This document shows positions 1 to 6,558 of a stretch of DNA of 16,606 nucleotides, piece after piece; position 1 is the first letter of the stretch; each line of letters opens with the position of its first letter. The translations under genes were made by a program, and so were the position numbers. The stretch covers positions 1 through 16,606 of the forward strand of contig CAYMFD010000089.1 in NCBI GenBank assembly GCA_964389475.1. The letters are read 5' to 3'. The DNA is from CAYMFD01 sp964389475. Lineage in GTDB: Bacteria; Bacteroidota; Bacteroidia; Chitinophagales; Saprospiraceae. Below the pieces are notes generated by a model. It was not told where the DNA came from. It searched no databases and worked only from the letters and a program-made list of their open reading frames with translations.

Positions 1-1030
1 GATGGTGAAACATCTCCTGCGCCTGTGCCTGCGCTGAGCTACCTGCCACCATAGTCGATAATCGCTCGATATCGCCCACCTGCAAGTCATTGTTACTGAT
101 CATCTCGTGGACCAGTCGCTTGAGGTCATTGAGGTCACTCTTCATCTCTAGTAAGAACTTGTAGAGAATCTCTCGCTCCTGGTGGCTGCCTCCTGGTTGC
201 TCCATACCTGCGGCTAGGGCATCAGTAGTTGCTGGCAAGTTACGACGGTGTATGTGCGGCACAGCGTCGATCAGGTCTGTCGCAGATATATGCTTGTCCT
301 CTGACAGTACGCTGAGCTGCTCTACCATATTCTTGAGCTCGCGTATGTTACCGGGCCATGGGTAGTTTTCTATGAGGAGGCGGGCAGTATCATCTAGTCG
401 TATGGTCTCGGACCTATACTTCTCTGCAAAGTCTACAGCAAACTTGCGCCATAGCAGGTAGATATCCTCTCGTCGCTCTTGCAAGGCGGGTACTTGTATG
501 GGCACCGTATTGAGCCTGTAGAAGAGGTCTTCTCTAAACTTACCCGACTTGATCTTGCCCTTGAGGTCTACATTGGTCGCGGCTATGACACGAACGTCTG
601 TCTTGAGCACCTTACTACTACCTACTCGCAGAAACTCGCCATTCTCCAATACCCGCAGCAGGTAGGCCTGTGTATCGAGCGGCATCTCCCCTATCTCATC
701 GAGGAATATCGTACCACCACTCACGGTCTCGAAGTATCCCTTACGATCACTTGTGGCACCAGTAAAGGCGCCTTTCTCATGACCGAATAGCTCACTGTTG
801 ATCGTCCCGGCGGGTATGGCACCACAGTTGATCGCGATGAAGTTCTCGTGCTTACGTACGCTGAGGCTGTGTATGATCCGGCTAAAAACCTCCTTACCTA
901 CCCCACTCTGGCCCTGTATGAGGACAGTCAGGTCGGTCGGGGCCACTCGCACGGCCGTACTGAGGGCTCGATCTAGTTTATCGGACCGGCCTATAATGCC
1001 AAATCGTTGTTTTACGGACTGTAACTTCAT
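1..1030 (-). CDS. Sigma-54-dependent transcriptional activator (AAA+ domain), 3' end beyond window
   Basis: A bacterial enhancer-binding protein that would use ATP hydrolysis to remodel sigma-54 RNA polymerase; 343 codons are visible and the frame is still open at the left edge. Seen: Walker A GQSGVGKE (residues 40-47), the sigma-54 contact loop GAFTGA (87-92), Walker B GGTIFLDE (105-112), and YPWPGNIRELKN (223-234) of the AAA+ lid. There is no receiver or other sensory domain before the AAA+ module, which starts within about 15 residues of the ATG, so control by a partner protein or by expression level is likely. After the AAA+ domain comes a charged helical stretch (LYKFLLEMKSDLNDLKRLV) that I associate with the Bacteroidota version of this family. 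The DNA-binding end is not in the window. The ATG follows the miaB stop by one base (TAG-T-ATG), so the two are almost certainly cotranscribed and perhaps translationally coupled. Target promoters cannot be named from this window. Confidence 0.93.
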   Translation of the reverse strand, partial: MKLQSVKQRFGIIGRSDKLDRALSTAVRVAPTDLTVLIQGQSGVGKEVFSRIIHSLSVRKHENFIAINCGAIPAGTINSELFGHEKGAFTGATSDRKGYFETVSGGTIFLDEIGEMPLDTQAYLLRVLENGEFLRVGSSKVLKTDVRVIAATNVDLKGKIKSGKFREDLFYRLNTVPIQVPALQERREDIYLLWRKFAVDFAEKYRSETIRLDDTARLLIENYPWPGNIRELKNMVEQLSVLSEDKHISATDLIDAVPHIHRRNLPATTDALAAGMEQPGGSHQEREILYKFLLEMKSDLNDLKRLVHEMISNNDLQVGDIERLSTMVAGSSAQAQAQEMFHH

Positions 1031-1031
1031 A

Positions 1032-2120
1032 CTACGCAGTTTCGGGCTCTGTGATGCCGACCATCTGGCCTCGTAGTGTAGCGCTGGTTACACTCTCTAC
1101 GGTTACGTGGACATAATCGCCTGCTTTGTGTTCTCCCCTTTTCGGGAAAATGATGACCTTATTCTGCGTATTGCGGCCTTTCCACTCTTGGTCGCTCTTC
1201 TTACTATTGCCCTCTATCAACACCTTAAATGTCTTGCCGATATCCAGCTTATTATGCGCATGAGACACCTGGCTCTGCACACGTATCACCTCGCTGAGTC
1301 GGCGCTTCTTGACCTCTAGCGGTATATCATCCTCGTACTTACGAGCAGCTAACGTACCTGGTCGCTCGCTATAGAAAAACATGTACGACATACTGTACTT
1401 GGCAAACTCTATCATACTCAAGGTATCCTGGTGCTCCTCCTCCGTCTCACTACAAAACCCTGTGATAATATCCGCCGATATCGCACACTCAGGGACGATG
1501 CGCCAGATGGCCTCCACTCGCTCCTTATACCACTCTCGATCGTAGGTCCGATTCATGAGCTCTAGCACACGGCTGTTACCCGACTGCACGGGCAGGTGGA
1601 TGTACTTGCAGATATTTTCATATCGCGTCATAGTGTATAGTACCTCGTCCGTGATATCCTTGGGGTGTGAGGTACTAAATCGTATCCGTAGATCAGGGTG
1701 CACCTGCGCTACCATCTCTAGTAGCTGTGCAAAATTGACGACCTCCTCGGACTCTGGATTGGTCCACTTAAAGCTATCCACATTTTGGCCCAGCAGGGTC
1801 ACCTCTCTGTAGCCGCGATCGTACATCTCTTGGGCCTCCGCGACGATGGTGTAGGCATTACGGCTCCGCTCTCGCCCTCTCGTAAACGGCACGACGCAGA
1901 AGCTACACATGTTATCACAGCCCCGCATAATGGATATGAAGCCCGACACGCCATTGCTATCGAGTCGCATCGGCGATATATCGGCATAGGTCTCTTCGCG
2001 GCTGAGGAGGACGTTGACGCCTTTTTCGCCATCGTCGGCCCTAGCGATGAGGTTGGGTAGATCGCGGTAAGCATCGGGGCCTACTACGATGTCTACGAGC
2101 TTCTCCTGCTCGATGAGCTT
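1032..2120 (-). CDS. miaB: tRNA-2-methylthio-N6-isopentenyladenosine(37) synthase MiaB, 5' end lost in assembly gap
   Basis: Radical-SAM methylthiotransferase that adds a methylthio group to isopentenyl-A37 of tRNAs reading UNN codons. The visible 362 residues hold the radical-SAM cluster motif CDNMCSFC (CX3CX2C) in the context MRGCDNMCSFCVVPFTRGRE, the segment LLGQNVDSF, and a C-terminal TRAM-like RNA-binding region (from about IGKTFKVLIEGNSKK to the end). The N-terminal MTTase domain, which carries three further cysteines for the auxiliary cluster, is absent apart from its last stretch (KLIEQEKLVDIVVGPDAYRD). It is interrupted by the 100-N run, so the gene is incomplete in the assembly and need not be broken in the cell. 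The open frame that continues through the Ns to 2330 is not coding: that side translates repeat DNA. The sigma-54 activator follows immediately. Confidence 0.95.
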   Translation of the reverse strand, partial: KLIEQEKLVDIVVGPDAYRDLPNLIARADDGEKGVNVLLSREETYADISPMRLDSNGVSGFISIMRGCDNMCSFCVVPFTRGRERSRNAYTIVAEAQEMYDRGYREVTLLGQNVDSFKWTNPESEEVVNFAQLLEMVAQVHPDLRIRFSTSHPKDITDEVLYTMTRYENICKYIHLPVQSGNSRVLELMNRTYDREWYKERVEAIWRIVPECAISADIITGFCSETEEEHQDTLSMIEFAKYSMSYMFFYSERPGTLAARKYEDDIPLEVKKRRLSEVIRVQSQVSHAHNKLDIGKTFKVLIEGNSKKSDQEWKGRNTQNKVIIFPKRGEHKAGDYVHVTVESVTSATLRGQMVGITEPETA

Positions 2121-2220
2121 NNNNNNNNNNNNNNNNNNNNNNNNNNNNNNNNNNNNNNNNNNNNNNNNNNNNNNNNNNNNNNNNNNNNNNNNNNNNNNNN
2201 NNNNNNNNNNNNNNNNNNNN
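2121..2220. other. Assembly gap (100 N) inside miaB
   Basis: Exactly 100 N, the usual placeholder for a gap of unknown length. MiaB proteins are normally about 440-480 residues and 362 are visible, so roughly 100 or more codons are missing. 100 bases cannot hold them, so the true gap is probably 300 bases or longer. Repeats begin just beyond it, a likely cause of the break. Confidence 0.95.
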
Positions 2221-2253
2221 CACGAAGGTAAGGAGAATACTGCCATTATGGCA
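2221..2253 (-). promoter_or_regulatory. Possible miaB promoter region with a 13-nt palindrome
   Basis: Read on the minus strand, TACCTTCG (2230-2223) resembles the Bacteroidota -7 element TAnnTTTG with one mismatch. It points towards miaB, whose start is lost in the gap. Just upstream is a perfect palindrome TGCCATTATGGCA (2241-2253), which could be an operator. No TTTG-like -33 element is at the expected spacing. Weak. Confidence 0.25.
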
Positions 2254-2363
2254 TATGGTTTTATTGGTCGATTTGCTTTATTGGTAGATTCGTCGATTTG
2301 CTTTATGCGTCGATTTGCTTTATGCGTCAATTCGTTGAGTTGCTTGTTTGCCGATTCGCTTTA
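2254..2363. repeat. Degenerate octamer/17-nt tandem array
   Basis: The unit GTCGATTTGCTTTATGC occurs twice in perfect tandem (2292-2308, 2309-2325). A partial copy lies at 2267-2280, and more degenerate GATTNGCT units run to about 2362. The 17-mer is in effect two octamer-like units (GATTTGCT plus TTATGCGTC). The same GATTCGTC/GATTTGCT units recur at 6448-6471. No gene is visible here; the open frames across it are translations of the repeat. Confidence 0.7.
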
Positions 2364-2480
2364 CGACGTCCTCAGGCACAACCTGGGACGTCGATATAAG
2401 CATTTACAACGTCCTCAAGTCCGCTTAGTACCTGTGGTACTGCGAGACTTGTGAAGCAGAACCTGGGACGTCGACATAAG
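2364..2480. repeat. Paired hairpin repeat unit, copy 1
   Basis: Two related inverted-repeat units. The first (2364-2393) pairs CGACGTCC with GGACGTCG and CAGG with CCTG around a CACAA loop, with one bulged T: a 12-bp stem. The second (2409-2471) has the same outer arms ACGTCC/GGACGT, a middle pairing AAGTC/GACTT, and an inner perfect hairpin AGTACC-TGT-GGTACT (2427-2441). Both units end in ACCTGGGACGTCGA followed by a short tail ending AAG. The shared right arms start at 2377 and 2457, exactly 80 nt apart. A second copy of the pair lies at 4166-4280. Confidence 0.8.
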
Positions 2481-2615
2481 CGTAATGGAGCAGCGTGGTT
2501 TCGCATTGGCTCATTGGCTTATTAGCTTATTGGCTCATTAGCACAGTCGAGCAGCGAGGTTTCGCTTTTTAGTCTCGCTACGGCGTGGTACGTTGCGGAC
2601 CTCAGCTGCCGACGC
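2457..2615. repeat. 159-nt direct repeat, left copy (downstream flank of the AAA ATPase gene)
   Basis: Holds, in plus-strand order: a hairpin right arm; GAGCAGCGTGGTTTCGC (2488-2504); five tandem octamers of consensus ATTRGCTY (2505-2544); GAGCAGCGAGGTTTCGC (2549-2565); and a tail ending GCCGACGC at 2615. The tail can fold, for example AGCGAG with CTCGCT across 2553-2578. The same order reappears at 3909-4064. The repeat ends one base from the stop codon of the ATPase gene (2617), so it is that gene's immediate 3' untranslated region. No separate U-tract terminator is seen. Confidence 0.8.
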
Positions 2616-2616
2616 A

Positions 2617-3831
2617 TCACATGATCTCACTAACAAATAACCTGTAAGCCGGTATGACCTTTATGGACTTCCCCTTGGCTTGCAGCTCATCTGTCTGATC
2701 CATCGTGATGATGTAACCACTATCCAAACTAAAGGCGTCCATAGCCTCTAGCAGTCCATTGACTTCTCTATCTATATTGTCAGGATGTAGGGTAAGGCAC
2801 ACTTGTAGAGCGGTCGTTATCTCAATACCATCTCGCACCAAAAAATCACATTCGCCGCGATCCTTGTAGTAGTATAGGTCCCTGTAAGACCGTCGCAAGT
2901 GCATATAAACGGCGTTCTCCAGGAGGCGACCGTTGTCATCCGAGTAGCTGAGCGAATTAGCTCTGACGAGACCAGTATCGACGGCGTATATCTTCTTGGG
3001 GTTGACACTGACCGCCTTAGCTGAGTAGCTAAACCGGGGTAGACTATACAATAAGTAGCTATCCTGCATCCAGGAGAGATAGTCTGCCACCGACGAGGCC
3101 GAGCCTAGAGAAAATACTTTCTTTAGCCTATTGAGGGAGTACTCCTTGCCTACATTGCTGAGCAGGTACAGGCAGATCTCCTCAACTACTCGACTATTCC
3201 TCACTCCATACCGAACCACAATGTCGCGGTATATGATATCACGTACTAGCTGCTGCAAGTACTCAGGATTGACATCATCTATATAGTTAGGGAAGCCTCC
3301 TTGTGCCAGATAAGTCGCGAGGCTAGACCTATCATACTCCAAGCACTTGTAATCGCAGAATTCTCGGTAAGAAAACGGAAAGACCTCTTGCTGAATATAT
3401 CGCCCCGTAAGTTTAGTACCTAGTTCTCGGGACAGCATAGAGGCATTAGAGCCCGTCAGACATATCACGGCACCACGATCGTGTAGTTGGCGGATGTAGA
3501 TCTCCCAGTTAGCTACATTCTGTATCTCATCGAAAAAGTAAACATCCACATCACCCAGCAAGTCGTCTAACTTGGTAAAGTCCGACAAGGCGAAATCAAA
3601 TATCCGATGATCTTCAAAATTGAGGTAGGCGTAACTGTTGTTCGTTCCTTGAGCTCTTATCTGATTGAGTAAGGTGCTTTTGCCACATCGCCGTATACCT
3701 GTCAATATCTGTACTGCCCGCTTGGATAGTGTGATCTCTCGCAGCGCCAGTCGCATATGTCCTAGATCTTGATTGAGAAGCGTACTTCTCTGCTCATTTA
3801 CGCATTGTTCGATCTGTGACTTGAGTAGCAT
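2617..3831 (-). CDS. AAA-family ATPase with DUF4143 C-terminal domain (AAA_14/DUF4143)
   Basis: 404 residues, the usual length for the AAA_14-DUF4143 family, whose cellular role is not established. Seen: Walker A GIRRCGKST (45-53), Walker B VYFFDEIQN (97-105), and a TGSN sensor segment (about 125) followed by the family signature LTGRY. The C-terminal half (about 190-390) is DUF4143-like and ends with YYYKDRGECDFLVRDG followed by LQVCLTL. In many relatives the corresponding stretch reads EVDF...EVK, which resembles a PD-(D/E)xK nuclease core; here Q and C stand where E and K would be, so nuclease activity should not be assumed. It starts at the first ATG, 19 bases downstream of a TACATTTG promoter element. 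It is monocistronic and sits between two copies of a roughly 157-nt direct repeat, which suggests it was acquired or duplicated with the repeats. No transposase or recombinase motifs are present. Confidence 0.9.
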   Translation of the reverse strand: MLLKSQIEQCVNEQRSTLLNQDLGHMRLALREITLSKRAVQILTGIRRCGKSTLLNQIRAQGTNNSYAYLNFEDHRIFDFALSDFTKLDDLLGDVDVYFFDEIQNVANWEIYIRQLHDRGAVICLTGSNASMLSRELGTKLTGRYIQQEVFPFSYREFCDYKCLEYDRSSLATYLAQGGFPNYIDDVNPEYLQQLVRDIIYRDIVVRYGVRNSRVVEEICLYLLSNVGKEYSLNRLKKVFSLGSASSVADYLSWMQDSYLLYSLPRFSYSAKAVSVNPKKIYAVDTGLVRANSLSYSDDNGRLLENAVYMHLRRSYRDLYYYKDRGECDFLVRDGIEITTALQVCLTLHPDNIDREVNGLLEAMDAFSLDSGYIITMDQTDELQAKGKSIKVIPAYRLFVSEIM

Positions 3832-3849
3832 GATTTAATCTTTCTATTA

Positions 3850-3857
3850 CAAATGTA
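3850..3857 (-). promoter_or_regulatory. Promoter -7 element of the AAA ATPase gene
   Basis: On the minus strand the sequence reads TACATTTG, an exact match to the Bacteroidota -7 consensus TAnnTTTG. It lies 18 bases before the ATG at 3831, giving a leader of roughly 12-15 nt. No TTTG-like -33 element is seen at 19-21 bases upstream. Confidence 0.6.
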
Positions 3858-3908
3858 AAGAAGTTTCTTTTAGTAATATAAAGGTGGTTTGAGTGCTTCT
3901 ACAAAAGG

Positions 3909-4064
3909 CACAACCTGGGATGTCGACCTAAGCGTAACACAGTGTAATTTCCCATTAGTTTATTGGCTTATTGACTTATTGGCTCATTAGCACAGTCGAG
4001 CAGCGAGGTTTTGCTTTTTAGTCTCGCTACGGCGTGGGACGTTGCGGACCTCAGCTGCCGACGC
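3909..4064. repeat. 156-nt direct repeat, right copy (upstream flank of the AAA ATPase gene)
   Basis: Second copy of 2457-2615 in the same orientation: hairpin right arm with ACCTGGGATGTCGACC, then five tandem octamers (3954-3993: ATTAGTTT, ATTGGCTT, ATTGACTT, ATTGGCTC, ATTAGCAC), GAGCAGCGAGGTTTTGC (3998-4014), and the tail ending GCCGACGC at 4064. The stretch between arm and octamers differs from the left copy: the GAGCAGCGTGG element is replaced by ACACAGTGTAATTTCCC. The copy runs into an assembly gap one base later. Confidence 0.8.
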
Positions 4065-4065
4065 T

Positions 4066-4165
4066 NNNNNNNNNNNNNNNNNNNNNNNNNNNNNNNNNNN
4101 NNNNNNNNNNNNNNNNNNNNNNNNNNNNNNNNNNNNNNNNNNNNNNNNNNNNNNNNNNNNNNNNN
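4066..4165. other. Assembly gap (100 N) inside the repeat complex
   Basis: 100 N of unknown true length, with repeat sequence on both sides (end of the direct repeat to the left, start of the hairpin pair to the right). Between here and acs only repeat DNA is visible. Content of the gap is unknown and could include another gene. Confidence 0.95.
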
Positions 4166-4304
4166 ACGTCCTCAGGCACAACCTGGGACGTCGACCTAGG
4201 CATTCACCACATCCTCAAATCCGCTTAGTACATGTGGTACTGCGAGACTTGTGAAGCAGAACCTGGGACGTCGACCCAAGCGTATTCGAGCAGCGTGATT
4301 TTGC
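4166..4304. repeat. Paired hairpin repeat unit, copy 2
   Basis: Aligns without gaps to 2366-2504 with roughly 15 substitutions. The two right arms start at 4177 and 4257, again exactly 80 nt apart. The inner hairpin reads AGTACATGTGGTACT, so one base pair of copy 1 is lost and not compensated. Ends with GAGCAGCGTGATTTTGC (4288-4304), which leads directly into an octamer array. Confidence 0.8.
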
Positions 4305-4360
4305 ATTGGCCTATTGACGGATTAGCACATTAGCTTATTGGCTCACTGGCTCATTAGCAC
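4305..4360. repeat. Seven-unit octamer tandem array
   Basis: Seven consecutive 8-nt units: ATTGGCCT, ATTGACGG, ATTAGCAC, ATTAGCTT, ATTGGCTC, ACTGGCTC, ATTAGCAC. Same consensus as the five-unit arrays at 2505-2544 and 3954-3993. It lies about 25 bases beyond the acs stop codon, so it would be transcribed in the acs 3' untranslated region. The short inverted repeat CAGCA-GGT-TGCTG (4369-4381) lies between array and stop and has no U-tract. Confidence 0.8.
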
Positions 4361-4385
4361 ATTCGAACAGCAGGTTGCTGACCTA

Positions 4386-6293
4386 CTACACGACTCCCTC
4401 CATGACCTCCTTGACGATCTCAGGATTAAGCAAGGTCGAGGTATCGCCTAAGTTACTGGTATCGTTGCAGGCGATCTTGCGTAGGATGCGACGCATTATC
4501 TTGCCTGATCTCGTCTTGGGTAGGGCGGAGACGAACTGTACCTTGTCGAGCTTGGCTATAGGTCCGATATGCTCGGTAATAGTCTGATTGATCTCTTTGC
4601 GGATGGCATCAAGGTCTCTTCCGTCAGTACTGTCCTTTAGATTGACGTAGCCGTAGAGTGCTTGGCCTTTGATATCATGGGGATAGCCTACGATGGCTGA
4701 TTCTGCAACAGCAGGGTGCTCATTTATAGCGTCCTCTATAGGAGCAGTACCTAGGTTATGACCCGACACGATGATGACGTCGTCTACCCTACCCGTGATC
4801 CGGTAGTAGCCCGTGGCATCGCGTAGAGCTCCGTCGCCTGTAAAGTATTTGTTTTCGTAAGCCGAGAAGTAAGTCTTTCGATATCGGTCATGATCTCCCC
4901 ATATGGTACGTGCTATCGATGGCCAGGGCTGTGCTATACACAGTCGACCTTCGGCCCGCTGTTCGTGGATCTCTCGACCCTCCTCATCCATCAAGACAGG
5001 TAGTATGCCAGGCATGGGCAGCGTTGCGTAAGTTGGTCTGGTAGGCGTACAGGTAGGTATCGGTGATATCATAATACCACCCGTCTCGGTCTGCCACCAT
5101 GTGTCGACAATGGGTATGTCCTTGGGTCCGACATGATCGTCGTACCAGTGCCATGCCTCCTCATTGATCGGCTCACCGACCGTACCAAGCACCTTGATAC
5201 TCGATAGGTCGTAGGGTTCTAGATAACTAAGGCCTTGCTTAGCGAGGGCTCTTATCGCCGTAGGGGCTGTGTAAAACTGTGTGACCTTGTGCTCCTCCAC
5301 GATCTGCCAAAATCTACCGTAGTCAGGATAGCTAGGCACTCCCTCAAACATCACAGTCGTGGCTCCATTACAGAGCGGACCGTAGACGATGTAGCTATGT
5401 CCCGTGATCCACCCTATATCGGCCGTACACCAGTAGACATCGTCTTCCTCGTACTGAAATACATTCTTAAACGTATAGGCAGAGTACACCATATAGCCCG
5501 CCGTGGTGTGGACCATACCCTTGGGCCTACCCGTACTGCCTGATGTGTAAAGGATGAAAAGAGGATCCTCAGCATCCATTACCTCTGCGGGGCAGGTCTT
5601 ATCCGCCGCCTCTAGCAATGGCGCTAGCCACTGGTCGCGACCGTCCACCATCTGGACGTCAGCATCGATACGTCTGACAACTAGGCACTGCGCCACACAG
5701 GCACACTCCTCTAGTGCATCATCGACGATACCCTTAAGGTCGATGGTCTTATGGCCTCGGTATGAGCCATCGCTAGTGATCACCATCTTGGCCGCACAAT
5801 CGTTGATGCGACTGGCTAGTGCCGTACTGCTAAAACCCGCAAAGACGACACTGTGTATGGCGCCTATACGAGCACAGGCGAGTACTGACACTGCAAGCTC
5901 AGGTATCATGGGCAGGTATATGATGACGCGGTCACCCTTGGCTACACCTTGACTCTTGAGTACATTGGCAAAGCGGCACACCCGCTCATGAAGGTCCCTG
6001 TAAGTAATGTGAGTAGCTGTCTCGCTCGGGTCATTGGGCTCGAAAAGAATGGCCGTCTTATCTCCACGCGTGAGGAGGTGGCGGTCGATACAGTTATCTG
6101 TGATATTGAGCTGACCACCTTCAAACCACTTGACTGCTGGCTTGGCAAAATCCCATGACAAAACACTATCCCACTTACGTCGCCACAAAAAATGCTCCTC
6201 TGCTACCTCACCCCAAAAAGTCTCTGGCTCTTGCACAGACTTACGATAGACGTGATAGTACTCTTCTAGGCACTTGATATGGTAACTGCTCAT
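4386..6293 (-). CDS. acs: Acetyl-CoA synthetase (AMP-forming)
   Basis: Activates acetate to acetyl-CoA via acetyl-AMP. Colinear with Acs along its length: N-terminal ACAS region with ETFWGEVA and KWFEGGQLN; the phosphate-binding loop YTSGSTGRPKG (about residues 249-259); DTWWQTETGG; the hinge region TGDGALRDATGYYRITGRVDDVI; and the C-terminal KTRSGKIMRR, whose lysine (about K598) is the site of regulatory acetylation in known Acs. The segment is SGHNLGT where enterobacterial Acs has an arginine (SGHR); I believe Asn is usual in Bacteroidota but could not check. An upstream in-frame ATG exists at 6320. I prefer 6293 (MSSYHIKC, 635 residues) because it is preceded by an A-rich stretch (AAAGAAAAAAG), as is common for Bacteroidota starts, and the extra nine residues are low-complexity. 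Monocistronic; no clear promoter element found. Confidence 0.96.
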   Translation of the reverse strand: MSSYHIKCLEEYYHVYRKSVQEPETFWGEVAEEHFLWRRKWDSVLSWDFAKPAVKWFEGGQLNITDNCIDRHLLTRGDKTAILFEPNDPSETATHITYRDLHERVCRFANVLKSQGVAKGDRVIIYLPMIPELAVSVLACARIGAIHSVVFAGFSSTALASRINDCAAKMVITSDGSYRGHKTIDLKGIVDDALEECACVAQCLVVRRIDADVQMVDGRDQWLAPLLEAADKTCPAEVMDAEDPLFILYTSGSTGRPKGMVHTTAGYMVYSAYTFKNVFQYEEDDVYWCTADIGWITGHSYIVYGPLCNGATTVMFEGVPSYPDYGRFWQIVEEHKVTQFYTAPTAIRALAKQGLSYLEPYDLSSIKVLGTVGEPINEEAWHWYDDHVGPKDIPIVDTWWQTETGGIMISPIPTCTPTRPTYATLPMPGILPVLMDEEGREIHEQRAEGRLCIAQPWPSIARTIWGDHDRYRKTYFSAYENKYFTGDGALRDATGYYRITGRVDDVIIVSGHNLGTAPIEDAINEHPAVAESAIVGYPHDIKGQALYGYVNLKDSTDGRDLDAIRKEINQTITEHIGPIAKLDKVQFVSALPKTRSGKIMRRILRKIACNDTSNLGDTSTLLNPEIVKEVMEGVV

Positions 6294-6447
6294 GATTGAA
6301 CTTTTTTCTTTAAAAAACATCGGATGCAGTCACGTTACAGATAGCGATAACTGCTTCAGGGAACCTCGTCCCTCAACATCATTAATGTAGTCAAATAGCT
6401 CTCTTGCGTGAAAATACGAGACATGTTGGAATTACACTTCATTTGTT

Positions 6448-6500
6448 GATTCGTCGATTCGTCGATTTGCTCATGCGTCCGTCGAGCAGCGAGGTTTCGC
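6448..6500. repeat. Short octamer array with GAGCAGCGAGG element
   Basis: GATTCGTC (6448-6455), GATTCGTC (6456-6463) and GATTTGCT (6464-6471), followed by GAGCAGCGAGGTTTCGC (6484-6500), the same 17-mer found at 2549-2565. It lies in the divergent 265-nt intergenic region between acs and the lipoprotein gene. The rest of that region (6321-6447) shows only a short inverted repeat AGGGA-ACCTCG-TCCCT. Confidence 0.6.
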
Positions 6501-6545
6501 CTTTGTTACGGATAACTACGCTGCCGATACCTCGGACCTAAAAGC

Positions 6546-6553
6546 TACTTTTG
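6546..6553 (+). promoter_or_regulatory. Promoter -7 element of the lipoprotein gene
   Basis: TACTTTTG matches TAnnTTTG exactly and ends five bases before the ATG at 6559. Transcription would then begin at or within a base or two of the start codon, so the mRNA may be leaderless. No TTTG/TTG -33 element lies at the usual 19-base spacing. Confidence 0.5.
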
Positions 6554-6558
6554 CATTT

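Noticed and set aside
479..1076. Plus-strand open frames opposite the sigma-54 activator
   Set aside because: They are antisense shadows of a gene with clear AAA+ motifs and have no credible products.
2221..2330. Extension of the miaB frame to an ATG at 2330
   Set aside because: The translation beyond the N run is made of the 17-nt repeat (KANR/KANRPIK) and does not resemble the MiaB N-terminus; the frame through Ns means nothing.
2617..3831. Reading the AAA/DUF4143 gene as a transposase or insertion-sequence ATPase
   Set aside because: The domain order is that of the AAA_14-DUF4143 family; there is no DDE or recombinase domain, no terminal inverted repeats and no partner transposase gene.
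2254..4360. CRISPR array
   Set aside because: The repeats are directly tandem 8- or 17-nt units or hairpins with related sequence between them. There are no uniform unique spacers of 30-40 nt and no cas genes.
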